A DNA stretch of 64,000 nucleotides, taken from assembly GCF_000426865.1 (NCBI RefSeq), contig NZ_AUGE01000002.1:1-64000 (forward strand). Direction: 5' to 3'. Source of the stretch: Citrifermentans bremense R1. GTDB taxonomy: Bacteria > Desulfobacterota > Desulfuromonadia > Geobacterales > Geobacteraceae. Positions 36,321-46,173 of the stretch are shown here, one piece after another. Every line of letters begins with the position of its first letter. The first letter of the stretch is position 1. The translations under genes were made by a program, and so were the position numbers. Under the pieces are notes generated by a model. The model did not search any database. It worked only from the letters and a program-made list of their open reading frames with translations, and was not told where the DNA came from.

Positions 36321-37469
36321 TCATGACGAGGGCACGGCTTTTTTAAGCTCGATCCAGAACCTGCTCCCTTCCCCTTCCCGTGACTCCACCCCTATCCTTC
36401 CCCCAAGCTTGGTCACCGCCTTGCGCGCGATGGCCAGCCCGATTCCTGTGCCGGCGTAGCTTTCTATGCCGTGCAGCCGCTCGAAGATCTTGAAGATCCG
36501 CTCCTGGTGCTCAGGCGCAATGCCGATGCCGTTGTCGGCGATGTTCAGGCGGCACTCCCCGTCCATATCCTCGGCCCACACCTCCAGCTCCGGGACCACC
36601 CCTTTGGGAACGAACTTTATGGCGTTCCCCATGATGTTCAGAACTACTTGGACCAGCACCGTATGGTGCCCGACCACATCGGGGAGATGGTCCCGCACCT
36701 CCAAGCGGTAGCTCTTGCCCCAGCTGGTAAGCTCCAGTTGCCGGGCCGCATCGGCAAGCACCTCACTGAGGCTCACGCGCTGCAGCACCAGTTCCTGCCG
36801 GCCGACTCGGCTGTAGGCGAGGAGATCCTGGATCAGGCGCTCCATCCCCTCCGCCGCCCCCTGGATCCGTTTCAGATACGCTATCCGCTCGTCCTCGCTT
36901 TGCTCCTCCTCCAGCAGTATCCCGGCGAAGGCCCGCATGGCGCGCAGCGGCGCGCGCAGATCGTGGGAAACCGTGTAGGCAAAGCTGTCGAGTTCCTCGT
37001 TGATCTCCTGCAACTGCGCGGTCCTCTCCGCCACGCGCTTTTCCAGCCCCGCCGTCTGCCGCTCGATCTGGGCCGAGAGCGCTGCTATCTCGGCCTCCCC
37101 CTTTTTCTGCCGCGTGACGTCGACGACAACGAGCCCCAAGTGCTCCTCCGACAACCCGAATATACGGGCGCGGTAAAGGGACCCTCCCCAGGAGACCTCG
37201 CCCAGTTCCACCATGCCGCCGAAGGCCGCCAGGCGTTTGCAGGTTTCCTGCAGCCGGTCCTCGTCGAACCAGCCGGGGAAACAGTCGACGACCTTGCAGT
37301 TGCCGAAGTTGAACTGGCGGCAACGGCAGAGTTTCACCGCGGCGGGGTTCATCTCGATCACCGCCGGGGATCCTTCCCCATCGTCGGGGTCGATGCGCAG
37401 GATGACCAGCCCTTCCCGCATGTTGGTGAACATCAGTCGGTAAAGCCGCTCGGCGAGTTCCATCTCCAT
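36321..37469 (-). CDS. PAS-domain histidine kinase
   Basis: A 382-residue soluble kinase: one PAS-like domain (about 8-125) with several Cys (LCRCRQFNFGNCKVVDC), a coiled coil, HisKA with TVSHDLRAPLRAM near 175 and HATPase (NIMGNAIKFV; DNGIGIA; GTGIGLAIARKAV). The Cys cluster might bind metal or sense redox state, but this is speculation. AAGGA lies eight bases before the ATG at 37469. It is the first gene of a leftward signalling run. Confidence 0.9.
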   Translation of the reverse strand: MEMELAERLYRLMFTNMREGLVILRIDPDDGEGSPAVIEMNPAAVKLCRCRQFNFGNCKVVDCFPGWFDEDRLQETCKRLAAFGGMVELGEVSWGGSLYRARIFGLSEEHLGLVVVDVTRQKKGEAEIAALSAQIERQTAGLEKRVAERTAQLQEINEELDSFAYTVSHDLRAPLRAMRAFAGILLEEEQSEDERIAYLKRIQGAAEGMERLIQDLLAYSRVGRQELVLQRVSLSEVLADAARQLELTSWGKSYRLEVRDHLPDVVGHHTVLVQVVLNIMGNAIKFVPKGVVPELEVWAEDMDGECRLNIADNGIGIAPEHQERIFKIFERLHGIESYAGTGIGLAIARKAVTKLGGRIGVESREGEGSRFWIELKKAVPSS

Positions 37470-37789
37470 GACAGGGTCCTTTTGCGCGAAATGCAGAAGA
37501 GTATAGCGAAGGAAAATTAATTTGCACCAATAATAAGCGTGGGTTGCAGAGGCATAAAATTGGAAGGTCAGTCAGCCGTTCTTCTACCGGACTGAACCGG
37601 TGCAGCATGAGGAGCGGCAGACTCTGCTAGGTAAGGGAAAGCTGCGATCCTTACATCTTCAGGTAAAAAGGTAATGACATGCACATCTGCGGGGATTGTC
37701 TCTGTAGGTGACGCTAACAGTAATTGAAGGAAGGAAAATCAAGGATAGCTTCACGGAAGGTCTGAAATCATCTTGCATAGGCCGTCCGG
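37470..37789. other. Intergenic region upstream of the signalling run
   Basis: About 320 bp, AT-richer than its neighbours. It holds a leftward -10-like TATACT (minus strand, 37505-37500) with a poor TTGGTG -35 at 19 bp. No gene is evident; the open frames crossing it lack ribosome sites. Confidence 0.4.
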
Positions 37790-38350
37790 TTATGGTTTTG
37801 AGACAAAGGAATTTCCGGCTATGTAGAAACGCAGTAACTTTCCCGCCCAAATACCTGAGTAATCGACCCCGATCCTTGGCCTGGAGACTACCTGCATCGA
37901 TTCCCGCTTGGAGCTTTCCGCCACGTAGAAATCGTCGCTTAACAGGTCGCGACCGTTTTGCCGGCGGTCGATCCCCATGGCGCGGCAGAGCAGACCCGGC
38001 CCGGAGCTGCGCCCCTCGACGTTTCTTACCGGTTCCAGCGCGCGCAAAAGCACCGCGCAAGCACTTCCTTCACGTTCGGTGACGATGTTCATGCAGCAGT
38101 AAATGCCGTAGATCAGGTAGACGTAGGCGAATCCGGGAGGGCCGAAGAGAATGGCGGTGCGGGGAGTACGCCCCTTGGAGGAATGCGCAGCCAGATCCTG
38201 CTCGCCCAGGTACGCTTCCACCTCCACGATGCGCCCTACCCGCTCCACCCCGGCCACCACATGCACGAGCCTTGCACCGAGAAGCTCACGCGCTACGGTC
38301 ACCGTGTCGCGGTCGTAGAAGGAGCGGGGGGGTTTCTTCATGAGATCCAT
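37790..38350 (-). CDS. 3-methyladenine DNA glycosylase (AAG/MPG family)
   Basis: A 186-residue alkyladenine glycosylase that excises alkylated purines. The catalytic Glu lies in VEVEAYLGEQDLAAHSSKG, followed by TPRTAILFGPPGFAYVYLIYG (partly quoted) and CCMNIVTE, as in human AAG and bacterial MPG. Length is normal for bacterial members. It starts 12 bp after the stop of the lipoprotein gene, which suggests cotranscription. Confidence 0.93.
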   Translation of the reverse strand: MDLMKKPPRSFYDRDTVTVARELLGARLVHVVAGVERVGRIVEVEAYLGEQDLAAHSSKGRTPRTAILFGPPGFAYVYLIYGIYCCMNIVTEREGSACAVLLRALEPVRNVEGRSSGPGLLCRAMGIDRRQNGRDLLSDDFYVAESSKRESMQVVSRPRIGVDYSGIWAGKLLRFYIAGNSFVSKP

Positions 38351-38362
38351 GGCGCACCGCCT

Positions 38363-38983
38363 TCAGATCAGTCCTTCCTTGGCAAGCTTCTTTACCACCT
38401 TGCGGGCCAGGTCCTGCCCAACGGTGGTGACCTTCTGAGGGTCGGTACTCTGCATGGTGGCGGCCCAGATGAGCTTGTCGGTGCCCGCGTCGAAGAGGTT
38501 CACCTGCATGGTGGCGACATCGTAGGTAGTGACATAGGTGGGGCCGTAAAGCGCCATGGAGCGGTAGTATCCGGGGAAGTCCCAAGTAGGGAACCCCTGC
38601 GGGTACCAGTAGCCGGGATAGGCGCTGTCCGGCTGCACGCTGGTCTGCCTCTCGACCTTGGTGGTCTGCACCGTGAGTATCGCCTGGGCCTGGGCCCGCC
38701 GCACCGCCCGGTCCAGCACCCCCCAGTCGGCAAAGGCCGCACCGGGGATCACGGTGTACCCAGGGATAGCCTCCACACCCTTGCGCGAGAGTTCGCTCGC
38801 CAGCATATCCTCGTAAACGTGGCGGGCAGCATCCTTATTGTTGATACTCACCACCAGTATCTTTTGCAGCCGCTGAGGACGAAGCTCCGGATTGCGCCAG
38901 GTGTCGACGACGGAGACCGAAGCACATGAGCAAAGAAGCGATGCCAGCCACAACACGATCGAGACCTCTAAGACTTTATGCAT
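38363..38983 (-). CDS. Putative outer-membrane/periplasmic lipoprotein
   Basis: A 206-residue protein with a lipoprotein signal peptide: hydrophobic VSIVLWLASLLCSC followed by a short acceptor region, so the mature N-terminus is probably the second Cys. The body resembles DUF4136-type lipoproteins: VVDTWRNPE, then a region predicting action on a second substrate (ILVVSINNKDAARHVYED) and a C-terminal LFDAGTDKLIWAATM. Function unknown. It shares its upstream region with the divergent UspA gene. Confidence 0.8.
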   Translation of the reverse strand: MHKVLEVSIVLWLASLLCSCASVSVVDTWRNPELRPQRLQKILVVSINNKDAARHVYEDMLASELSRKGVEAIPGYTVIPGAAFADWGVLDRAVRRAQAQAILTVQTTKVERQTSVQPDSAYPGYWYPQGFPTWDFPGYYRSMALYGPTYVTTYDVATMQVNLFDAGTDKLIWAATMQSTDPQKVTTVGQDLARKVVKKLAKEGLI

Positions 38984-39070
38984 GTTACACCTCCCGTAAC
39001 TGGTTGATGTTTTTGGGTTCCTGAACCGTTTTCCCTGGCCGAGTAAAAGATTAGAAATATTTATATCAAG

Positions 39071-39098
39071 TTGCCTGGACTTGGCAATCGTATATACT
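39071..39098 (+). promoter_or_regulatory. Candidate promoter of the UspA gene
   Basis: TTGCCT (39071-39076) and TATACT (39093-39098) with a 16-bp spacer, leaving a leader of about 120 nt before the start codon. Confidence 0.45.
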
Positions 39099-39227
39099 GG
39101 GGTGGGCCAATCATTAACGCCCTCCTTTCAAGGATTTATTAACGACGTTCAACGGCTAAAGCGACGCACAGATCGAGAGACGCCGGGCCAGCCGAACCAA
39201 CAGCCGAGTTACTCAGGAGGCAAGACC

Positions 39228-39710
39228 ATGGAAAATTTCAAGCGCGTTCTCGTGGTCAACAGGATGAGCGAGTATTCCCGCGAAGCGATCGAAGTAGGCA
39301 TTTCTATCGCGAGAAAGTACGGGGCGGACTTGTCGGTGCTGCATATCTTGTCGGGGGTGGCGGGCACGGTAAGCATGGGCGGCGCCTCCATCAACGCCCC
39401 CAGCCCCTACCCCGAAGAGAGCAAAAGCTACGCAAGCGAGAAGGACCAGGCCCGGGAAGAGCTGGAGCAGATCATCCGCAAGGAGATCACCGCGGGACTC
39501 CCCATCAAGCTCATCATTAAGGAAGGAAAGCCGCTCGACGAGGTGATGCAGGTGGTAAAGGAGGAGCGGATCGATCTCATGGTGCTGCTCTCCCACGAAG
39601 AGGGGCGTCTGGAGCACATGGTCTTCGGGCGCGACAACGACGCCATCCTGCGCCGGATGCCCTGCAGCATCCTGTTGATCAAGCGGGAGCCGGAGGCGGT
39701 TAACTGGTAA
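39228..39710 (+). CDS. Universal stress protein (UspA family)
   Basis: A 160-residue UspA-type protein: ILVV-like first strand (FKRVLVVNRMSEYS), EAIEVGISIARKYGADLSVLH and the C-terminal GRDNDAILRRMPCSILLIK. The ATP-binding glycine motif (GxxGxxG) is altered to HMVFGRDNDAI, so nucleotide binding is uncertain. The ATG at 39228 has a perfect AGGAGG eight bases upstream; the frame extends 49 codons further upstream without family sequence. The rubredoxin gene follows after 12 bp. Confidence 0.9.
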   Translation: MENFKRVLVVNRMSEYSREAIEVGISIARKYGADLSVLHILSGVAGTVSMGGASINAPSPYPEESKSYASEKDQAREELEQIIRKEITAGLPIKLIIKEGKPLDEVMQVVKEERIDLMVLLSHEEGRLEHMVFGRDNDAILRRMPCSILLIKREPEAVNW

Positions 39711-39722
39711 GGAGCCCGTCAC

Positions 39723-39911
39723 ATGCAAAAATGGATCTGTACCGTATGCCGCCACATCTACGACCCCGCTGATGGGGACCCGGTAAACGACGTACCCCCC
39801 GACACCTCCTTCGAAGACCTCTTGCTTGAGTGGCATTGCCCGGTGTGCGAAGCCGGAAAAAACCTCTTCGAGCCCTACCCCGACCCGGACCAGCGCCTGG
39901 AGGTAGGGTGA
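39723..39911 (+). CDS. Rubredoxin
   Basis: A 62-residue rubredoxin: Cys6-x-x-Cys9 and Cys39-x-x-Cys42 bind the single iron, with YDPADGDP between. The usual second-loop CPxCGAxK is CPVCEAGK, a minor variation. It carries single electrons to oxygen- or peroxide-reducing enzymes in anaerobes. Probably cotranscribed with UspA (AAGGAG upstream), suggesting an oxidative-stress role. Confidence 0.93.
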   Translation: MQKWICTVCRHIYDPADGDPVNDVPPDTSFEDLLLEWHCPVCEAGKNLFEPYPDPDQRLEVG

Positions 39912-39953
39912 AAAGGCACGCCGGCCGCGGACAACAAAAGAGATCCACCTGCG

Positions 39954-39985
39954 GGAGCAGGTCATACGACCTGCTCCTTTTTTTT
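39954..39985 (+). terminator. Rho-independent terminator after rubredoxin
   Basis: GGAGCAGGTC / GACCTGCTCC form a perfect 10-bp stem with the loop ATAC, followed by eight T. Confidence 0.95.
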
Positions 39986-40048
39986 GTTTTCTGTCACCAG
40001 ATACGCTGGAGAGTACTCGCTACTTGCTTAAAATAGGGGAGGAGTGAG

Positions 40049-40261
40049 TCAGCATTCTTCCGCCTTGGCAAAGGCGTAGTTGCTTTTGTGTCTGCAGAGG
40101 TAGTCGTATCCCACTTGAAGCGCGTACCTGCACTCGGCGTAATCGATGCCGCAGTAGAACATCTCAATCCCGCTTCCGGGCATGACAGCACCGACACTGC
40201 TGGTCCTGCACCGGGCAAAGTCCGGATCCCTTTTTTCCTGTCGACATCTGGAGTTTTGCAT
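40049..40261 (-). CDS. Small Cys-rich protein of unknown function
   Basis: A 70-residue protein with six Cys (6, 18, 37, 44, 56, 70) and an aromatic-rich centre (MFYCGIDYAECRYALQVGYDY). AAGGAT lies upstream of the ATG. No family is recognised. It is divergent from the ABC transporter genes, and its start lies close to the promoter candidate at 40272-40298. It is probably a real lineage-specific gene but could be spurious. Confidence 0.55.
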   Translation of the reverse strand: MQNSRCRQEKRDPDFARCRTSSVGAVMPGSGIEMFYCGIDYAECRYALQVGYDYLCRHKSNYAFAKAEEC

Positions 40262-40271
40262 GGCACCATCC

Positions 40272-40298
40272 TTGATCGCATGATCTGGAGAGTATAAT
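40272..40298 (+). promoter_or_regulatory. Candidate promoter of the ABC transporter operon
   Basis: TTGATC (40272-40277) and a perfect TATAAT (40293-40298), spaced 15 bp, which is short. The start codon lies 50 bp downstream. Confidence 0.4.
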
Positions 40299-40347
40299 AA
40301 AAAACTTTTAACTGTAAACCGCTCACGCTAAAAAGGATACGGTCCAG

Positions 40348-41020
<673 letters not shown>

Positions 41021-41028
<8 letters not shown>

Positions 41029-43519
41029 CGCCAGGTTCCTGCTGCGCCAAGTGACCGGCGCCAAGAGGCAGTGCACGGTCTTCGTCCTCTGCGTCGCCCT
41101 CTCCATGATCACCCTGGTCTCCTTGGGAAGCTTCCGCGAAAGCGTGGAAAGCTCGCTTCTGCGCGACGCCCAGTCACTGCACGCAGCCGACATCATCATC
41201 AAGTCCCACTCTCCGGTTCCGCCAGGCCTCGAACGCAAACTGGCGGCTCTTCGCGACCGACGTGAAATAACGAGCGCCCGTTTCTGGGAGTTCTATTCCG
41301 TGGTGCAAAAGCCCAGCGCCGACGCGTCGCTTTTGTGCAACATCAAGGTCGTGGAGCCGGGATATCCCTTTTACGGCTCGGTGCGCCTTGCCTCCGGCCG
41401 CCCCTTCGAAAAGGTGCTCGCGCCCGGGAGCCTGGTGGTGGAGCAGGCGCTCCTGGACCGGCTGCGACTTAAAATCGGGGACCCGCTGATGATCGGGAAC
41501 GCGGTCCTGACCGTTAAGGACGTCGTGGTGCAGGAGCCGGACCGGCCGGTGAATTTCTTCGCCTTAGGCCCCCGCGTCTTCGTCGCCGCCGCGGACCGCG
41601 CCACCCTCGCCCTCATCGGCAAGGGAAGCCGCGTCGAGCACGTCACCCTGGTCAAGGTGACGGATCCCCCGAGGCTGGAAAGGATCGCCTCGGAGCTTCG
41701 CGCCGCAACCGGCAACGACGGCCGGGTCAGGGTCGAGACCTACAAAAACGCCGGCTCGCGCGTGAAGCGCTTCTTCGACAACCTGCTCTTCTTCCTGAAC
41801 CTAAGCGGCATCTTCACCCTGCTTCTTTCCGGCTTCGGCATCCAGAGCACGCTCTTCGCCCTTTTGAAGGAGCAGGAGCGGACCATAGCAGTGATGAAGG
41901 CCCTGGGCGCCAGGAGCCGCTTCATCATCGGGCATTTCCTGGGGCTCACCCTGATCCTCGGCCTCCTCGGCACCGTCGCGGGGCTCGCCGGTAGTTTCGC
42001 GCTGCAGCGCTATCTCCCTGCTCTTTTCAGTGGGCTGATACCGGCCCAGGTGACTCTCCAGGTCTCGACCTCGGCGATCTTACAGGGTATGGCGATAGGC
42101 CTTTTGGTGGTGCTACTTTTCACCGCCCTCCCCCTCTACCGGCTGAAGGAGGTGAAGCCCAGGGCCATCTTCGGCAAGGAGGACACGGCCGCCCTTTGGA
42201 ACCGATCCACCTGGATCATCGCAAGCCTTGGCGCTTTGTTCTTCCTCTCCATGGTGCTCATCCGCCTGCGCGACCTGAAGACGGGGCTCTATTTCATGCT
42301 TTCCCTGGTGTCGCTGATCCTGATCTCCTATCTGCTGGCCTGGGTCACCCTCCATTTCCTGAAACGGAGTCAGCCAAAGAACCTCGCTTTGCGCCAGGCG
42401 CTCAAAGGGCTTTTCCGGCCGCACAACGCGTCGCTTTCCATCATGGTCACCCTTTCGGCGGCCTTCGCAGTGATCTTCGCCATCAACCTCGTGGAGAAGA
42501 ACCTCAACGCCACCTTCATCGAGTCCTTTCCTCCGGGCGCCCCCAACGTCTTTTTCATCGACATCCAGCCCGGCCAGCGCGACGCCTTCGCCCGCATGAT
42601 CGGCCCCGGCGGCGCCTTCTACCCAATCGTAAAGGGGAACGTGACCGCGGTGAACGAGATCCCCATAGATCAGGCACAGGAGCGAAAATCCAGGGGCGAC
42701 AACCTGGCGCGCGAGATGAACCTCACCTACAGGGAGTACCTGCTCCCAGACGAGCGGATCGAGTCAGGAGAGACCCTGTTCCGGAAGGATTGGACCGAGC
42801 CGCAGGTCTCGGTGCTGGACACCGTGGTGAAGATGCACGACATGAAGGTAGGGGACCGGGTGAGCTTCCGCGTCCAGGGGCTCCCCATCACCGCACGCGT
42901 CTCCAGCGTGCGTACCCGTACCAGCAGCGGCTTCTCGCCTTTTTTCTACTTCGTCTTTCCAGATTCCGTGCTCTCGCAAGCGCCGCAGACCTTCTTTGCC
43001 GCCGTCAGGGTCGACAAAGCCGGCATCAGCGCCCTGCAAAACCGCGTGGTTTCCGCCTTTCCCAACGTGAGCGTCATCGACCTGACCGAGACCGTCACCG
43101 TCTTCGGGAAGATCATGCTGCGGCTCTCCAGCATCGTCAGGTTCTTCACCTCGTTCAGCGTCATTGCCGGGGTCCTGATCATAATCAGTTCGGTCTTCGC
43201 CACGCGCTACGCGAGGATCCAGGAAGCGGTCTATTTCACCATACTGGGCGCGCGCAGGGCGTTCGTGCTCAAGGTCTTCGCTGCGGAGAACCTGGTCCTC
43301 GGGTTGGTGAGCGGCGTCATCGCGCTGCTTATTTCCCAGCTGGGGAGCCTCATCATCTGCCGCAAGGGGCTCGACATGACCTATGAGCCGTATCTCGGCG
43401 AGAGCCTTTTGTTGCTTTTGGCCACCACTTTGCTGGTGATGTTCGTGGGGCTTGCCGTCGCGCTCCCCATCCTCTACCAGAAGCCGGTGGCTTTTTTGCG
43501 GGAGCAGTCGGAGGAGTAA
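41021..43519 (+). CDS. ABC transporter permease, FtsX superfamily (YbbP-like)
   Basis: An 832-residue membrane protein with an N-terminal anchor (about residues 22-42), a periplasmic region, FtsX-type blocks of membrane helices in the middle (about 255-480) and at the C-terminus (about 700-820). This double FtsX layout and size match E. coli YbbP. Its ATG overlaps the stop of the ATPase gene by 8 nt behind GGAGC. With the TesA-like gene it gives the tesA-ybbA-ybbP gene set seen in E. coli; the exported substrate is not established. Confidence 0.9.
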
Positions 43520-43578
43520 AGAGAGGGCGAGGGGAGACAGGCGCCCCACAAAATAGGAAAAGCCCCGCTGGAGGTTTC

Positions 43579-44250
43579 ATGTTCAACTTGAGGTTTTTCA
43601 CCATAACCATCCTATTTGCTTTCCTTCTGGTCTCCTGCCAAAAGGAGAAGGAGCCCGCCGCCGTGAACGCGACCGAAAAACCAGCACCGCGCGGAACTAT
43701 CGTCGCTTTCGGCGACAGCCTTACCGCCGGCTACGGCGTACCCGAGACCGACGCCTACCCGGCGCAGCTGGAGCGGAGGCTCAACCAGGCTGGATATAAG
43801 TGGCGCGTGGTGAACGCCGGCATCAGCGGCGAGACCAGCACCGGCGCCCTGGCCCGCGTCGAGTGGATTCTGAAGCTCGCGCCCGACATCGTGGTCCTCG
43901 AGACCGGCGCCAACGACGGGTTGCGCGGGCAGCCCCCGGAACTCACCCGCAAGAACATCGAGCGCATTGTGACAGCCTTGCAGGCGAAAAACGTGGTCGT
44001 GGTCCTGGCGGGGATGCAGATGCTCACCAACATGGGCTCGCCCTATCGGGACAAGTTCGTGGCGATCTATCCGCGGGTCGCCAAAGAACGAAAGCTTATT
44101 CTGGTCCCGTTTTTCCTGGATAAAGTCGCTGGAGAAGAGAACCTCAATCTCTCGGACGGCATCCATCCCAATCCACAGGGTTACGCCATTGTCACCGAGA
44201 CGATCTTTCCCTACGTGCTTCAGGCCATAAAGCTCAAAACCGGAAGCTGA
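43579..44250 (+). CDS. GDSL lipase/thioesterase, TesA-like lipoprotein
   Basis: A 223-residue SGNH hydrolase. The signal peptide ends in the lipobox LLVSC, so it is probably lipid-anchored. The SGNH blocks are AFGDSLTAGYG (nucleophile Ser), a central Gly (NAGISGETS), Asn in TGANDG, and DGIHPN with catalytic Asp/His. E. coli TesA hydrolyses acyl-CoA and lysophospholipids. Gene order after the ybbAP pair supports TesA-like identity. It lies about 260 bp upstream of pfaD in the same direction, but its periplasmic location argues against a role in polyketide release. Confidence 0.9.
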   Translation: MFNLRFFTITILFAFLLVSCQKEKEPAAVNATEKPAPRGTIVAFGDSLTAGYGVPETDAYPAQLERRLNQAGYKWRVVNAGISGETSTGALARVEWILKLAPDIVVLETGANDGLRGQPPELTRKNIERIVTALQAKNVVVVLAGMQMLTNMGSPYRDKFVAIYPRVAKERKLILVPFFLDKVAGEENLNLSDGIHPNPQGYAIVTETIFPYVLQAIKLKTGS

Positions 44251-44508
44251 GGGTTGGGCCGCTCCAATCAGGTTCAGCTAAAAGTTGGCTGAAGCCGCGT
44301 CTTGTCTTGCCTTTTTGCTCGATTTAATGTACACATACTCTGCTATAGTGGGCGACCTGTCCGTTCTGCTAAACCCGCTTGAGACAAGTACAATCGACGA
44401 TGCATGGACCTGCCTCCGCCATGCCCAAGCTTGTCCTTCTGCCGAATCATTACTCGTTTAGGCCATCGCAATTCCGCTGCTAATTTGCTGGCAACAGGAG
44501 AAGCCCGT
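44251..44508 (+). other. Leader region upstream of the pfa-ole genes
   Basis: 258 bp containing an extended -10 candidate at 44341-44349. An open frame continues upstream from pfaD to 44404, but its translation is not PfaD-like. No hairpin terminator is obvious after the TesA-like gene, so readthrough from it remains possible. Confidence 0.4.
44341..44349 (+). promoter_or_regulatory. Candidate extended -10 promoter for pfaD
   Basis: TGCTATAGT, a TGn extended -10, with only a weak -35 (GATTTA, 17 bp upstream). It lies about 160 bp before the pfaD start. Confidence 0.4.
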
Positions 44509-46173
44509 TTGGATCCATTTTCACTACAGGGTGACCATACCGCTCGCTCTGCAAACCTGGAAAACCTGGGTTCGTGGCACCCCGCCTCGAACGCCCCCCC
44601 TCAAAAGGCCGCTAACCTGAGAGAAGCCCTCCGCTACGTACGCCAGCCGCTGTATCTCGTAGAAAAGGAAAGGACCACGGTCCCGAGGCTGGGAGGCATC
44701 GGCCGGCTCGGCGCCGTCAACCCGGGCGCGCTGCCGATCGCCGCTTACGCCCCTCCCTGCTTTCCGGAAAACCTGGGGGATCCTTCTTTTTGCCGCGAAC
44801 TTGGCATCCGCTACCCCTACGTCGGCGGTTCCATGGCCAAGGGGATCAGTTCCGCGGCCATGGCCGAGGAGTTGGGCCGCGCCGGGATGCTCGGCTTCTT
44901 CGGCGCCGCCGGCCTTCCGCTTGCCACCGTCTCCGAGACCGCCGACCGCCTCAAGGCCTCCCTCGGCGACATCCCCTACGGCTTCAACCTGATCCACTCC
45001 CCGCATGAGCCCGAGCTTGAGAGCGAGCTCGCCGAGCTGTACATCAGGAAGGGGATCCGCATCATCGAGGCCTCGGCCTTTCTGGCCCTGACGCTGCCAC
45101 TGGTCAGGTACCGGCTGCACGGCATCAAGCGCGCCGCCGACGGGACCATCGTGACCCCCAACCGCATCATCGCCAAGGTCTCCCGCGAGGAACTGGCGGC
45201 GAAGTTCTTCGCACCGCCCCCCGAGAAGCTCCTGCGCGCGCTGGTCGCCAACGGCTCCATCACCGCCGAGCAGGCCGAACTGGCCGCGCTGGTCCCGCTG
45301 GCGCAGGACGTGACGGCCGAGGCGGACTCCGGCGGCCATACCGACAACCGCCCCGCCCTCGCCCTCTTCCCGACCATCAACGCGCTGGCGGCGAAGCTGC
45401 AGCGACAGTACGGCTACAGCTGCCGCCTGCGGGTGGGGCTTGGCGGCGGAGTCTCGACGCCGGCCTCAGCGGCAGCCGCCTTCTCCATGGGCGCCGCCTA
45501 CCTCGTGACCGGGTCGGTGAATCAGGCCTGCGTCGAGTCCGGCACCTCCGACACGGTGCGCGGCATGCTCGCCGGCACCCGCCAGGCCGACGTGACCATG
45601 GCCCCCGCCGCCGACATGTTCGAGATGGGGGTCACCGTGCAGGTCTTGAAGCGCGGCACCATGTTCCCCATGCGCGCACAGAAGCTCTACGAGATCTACC
45701 GCGCCTGCAAAAGCCTCGACGACATCCCCGCCGCCGAGCGCGAGAAGCTGGAGAAGACCATGTTCCAGGCGCCGCTCGCCGACATCTGGCGCGATACCCG
45801 CGCCTTCTTCGCCAAGCGCGACCCCTCCCAGGTCGAGCGTGCCGAGCGCGACCCGAAGCACCTGATGGCGCTGGTCTTCCGCTGGTACCTCGGCATGGCC
45901 GCACACTGGGCCAAAGACGGCGCCGAAGAGCGGCGCATGGACTACCAGGTCTGGTGCGGCCCCGCCATGGGAGCCTTCAACGAATGGGCCTCCGGCTCCT
46001 TCCTCGACACCCCGGGCAACCGCACAGTCGAAGCCGTGGCCCTCAACATCCTGCACGGAGCGGCCGCACTCAACCGCGCCAACTTCCTGAGCAGCCAGGG
46101 CATCGAACTCAGGATGGATGAAATCGCACCGCAACCTCTCGAAATCGCACAAATCAAGGAGTACCTTTGTTGA
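44509..46173 (+). CDS. pfaD: PfaD-type enoyl reductase of PUFA synthase
   Basis: A 554-residue FMN-dependent enoyl reductase related to 2-nitropropane dioxygenase, which reduces selected double bonds during polyunsaturated fatty-acid assembly. Visible family blocks are the N-terminal RYVRQPLYLVE region, GGSMAKGISS, GMLGFFGAAG, the long barrel with RVGLGGGVSTP and AAYLVTGSVNQ, and the C-terminal DYQVWCGPAMGAFNEW typical of PfaD. I place the start at the TTG at 44509, with AGGAG eight bases upstream; the frame extends to 44404 without a ribosome site or family sequence. Its stop overlaps the start of pfaA. Confidence 0.9.
   Translation: MDPFSLQGDHTARSANLENLGSWHPASNAPPQKAANLREALRYVRQPLYLVEKERTTVPRLGGIGRLGAVNPGALPIAAYAPPCFPENLGDPSFCRELGIRYPYVGGSMAKGISSAAMAEELGRAGMLGFFGAAGLPLATVSETADRLKASLGDIPYGFNLIHSPHEPELESELAELYIRKGIRIIEASAFLALTLPLVRYRLHGIKRAADGTIVTPNRIIAKVSREELAAKFFAPPPEKLLRALVANGSITAEQAELAALVPLAQDVTAEADSGGHTDNRPALALFPTINALAAKLQRQYGYSCRLRVGLGGGVSTPASAAAAFSMGAAYLVTGSVNQACVESGTSDTVRGMLAGTRQADVTMAPAADMFEMGVTVQVLKRGTMFPMRAQKLYEIYRACKSLDDIPAAEREKLEKTMFQAPLADIWRDTRAFFAKRDPSQVERAERDPKHLMALVFRWYLGMAAHWAKDGAEERRMDYQVWCGPAMGAFNEWASGSFLDTPGNRTVEAVALNILHGAAALNRANFLSSQGIELRMDEIAPQPLEIAQIKEYLC

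Noticed and set aside
37659..38060. 133-codon frame overlapping the glycosylase gene
   Set aside because: Out-of-frame reading of the 3-methyladenine glycosylase gene, extended into non-coding DNA.
39213..39965. 250-codon frame opposite UspA and rubredoxin
   Set aside because: Antisense to two well-supported small genes, each with its own ribosome site.
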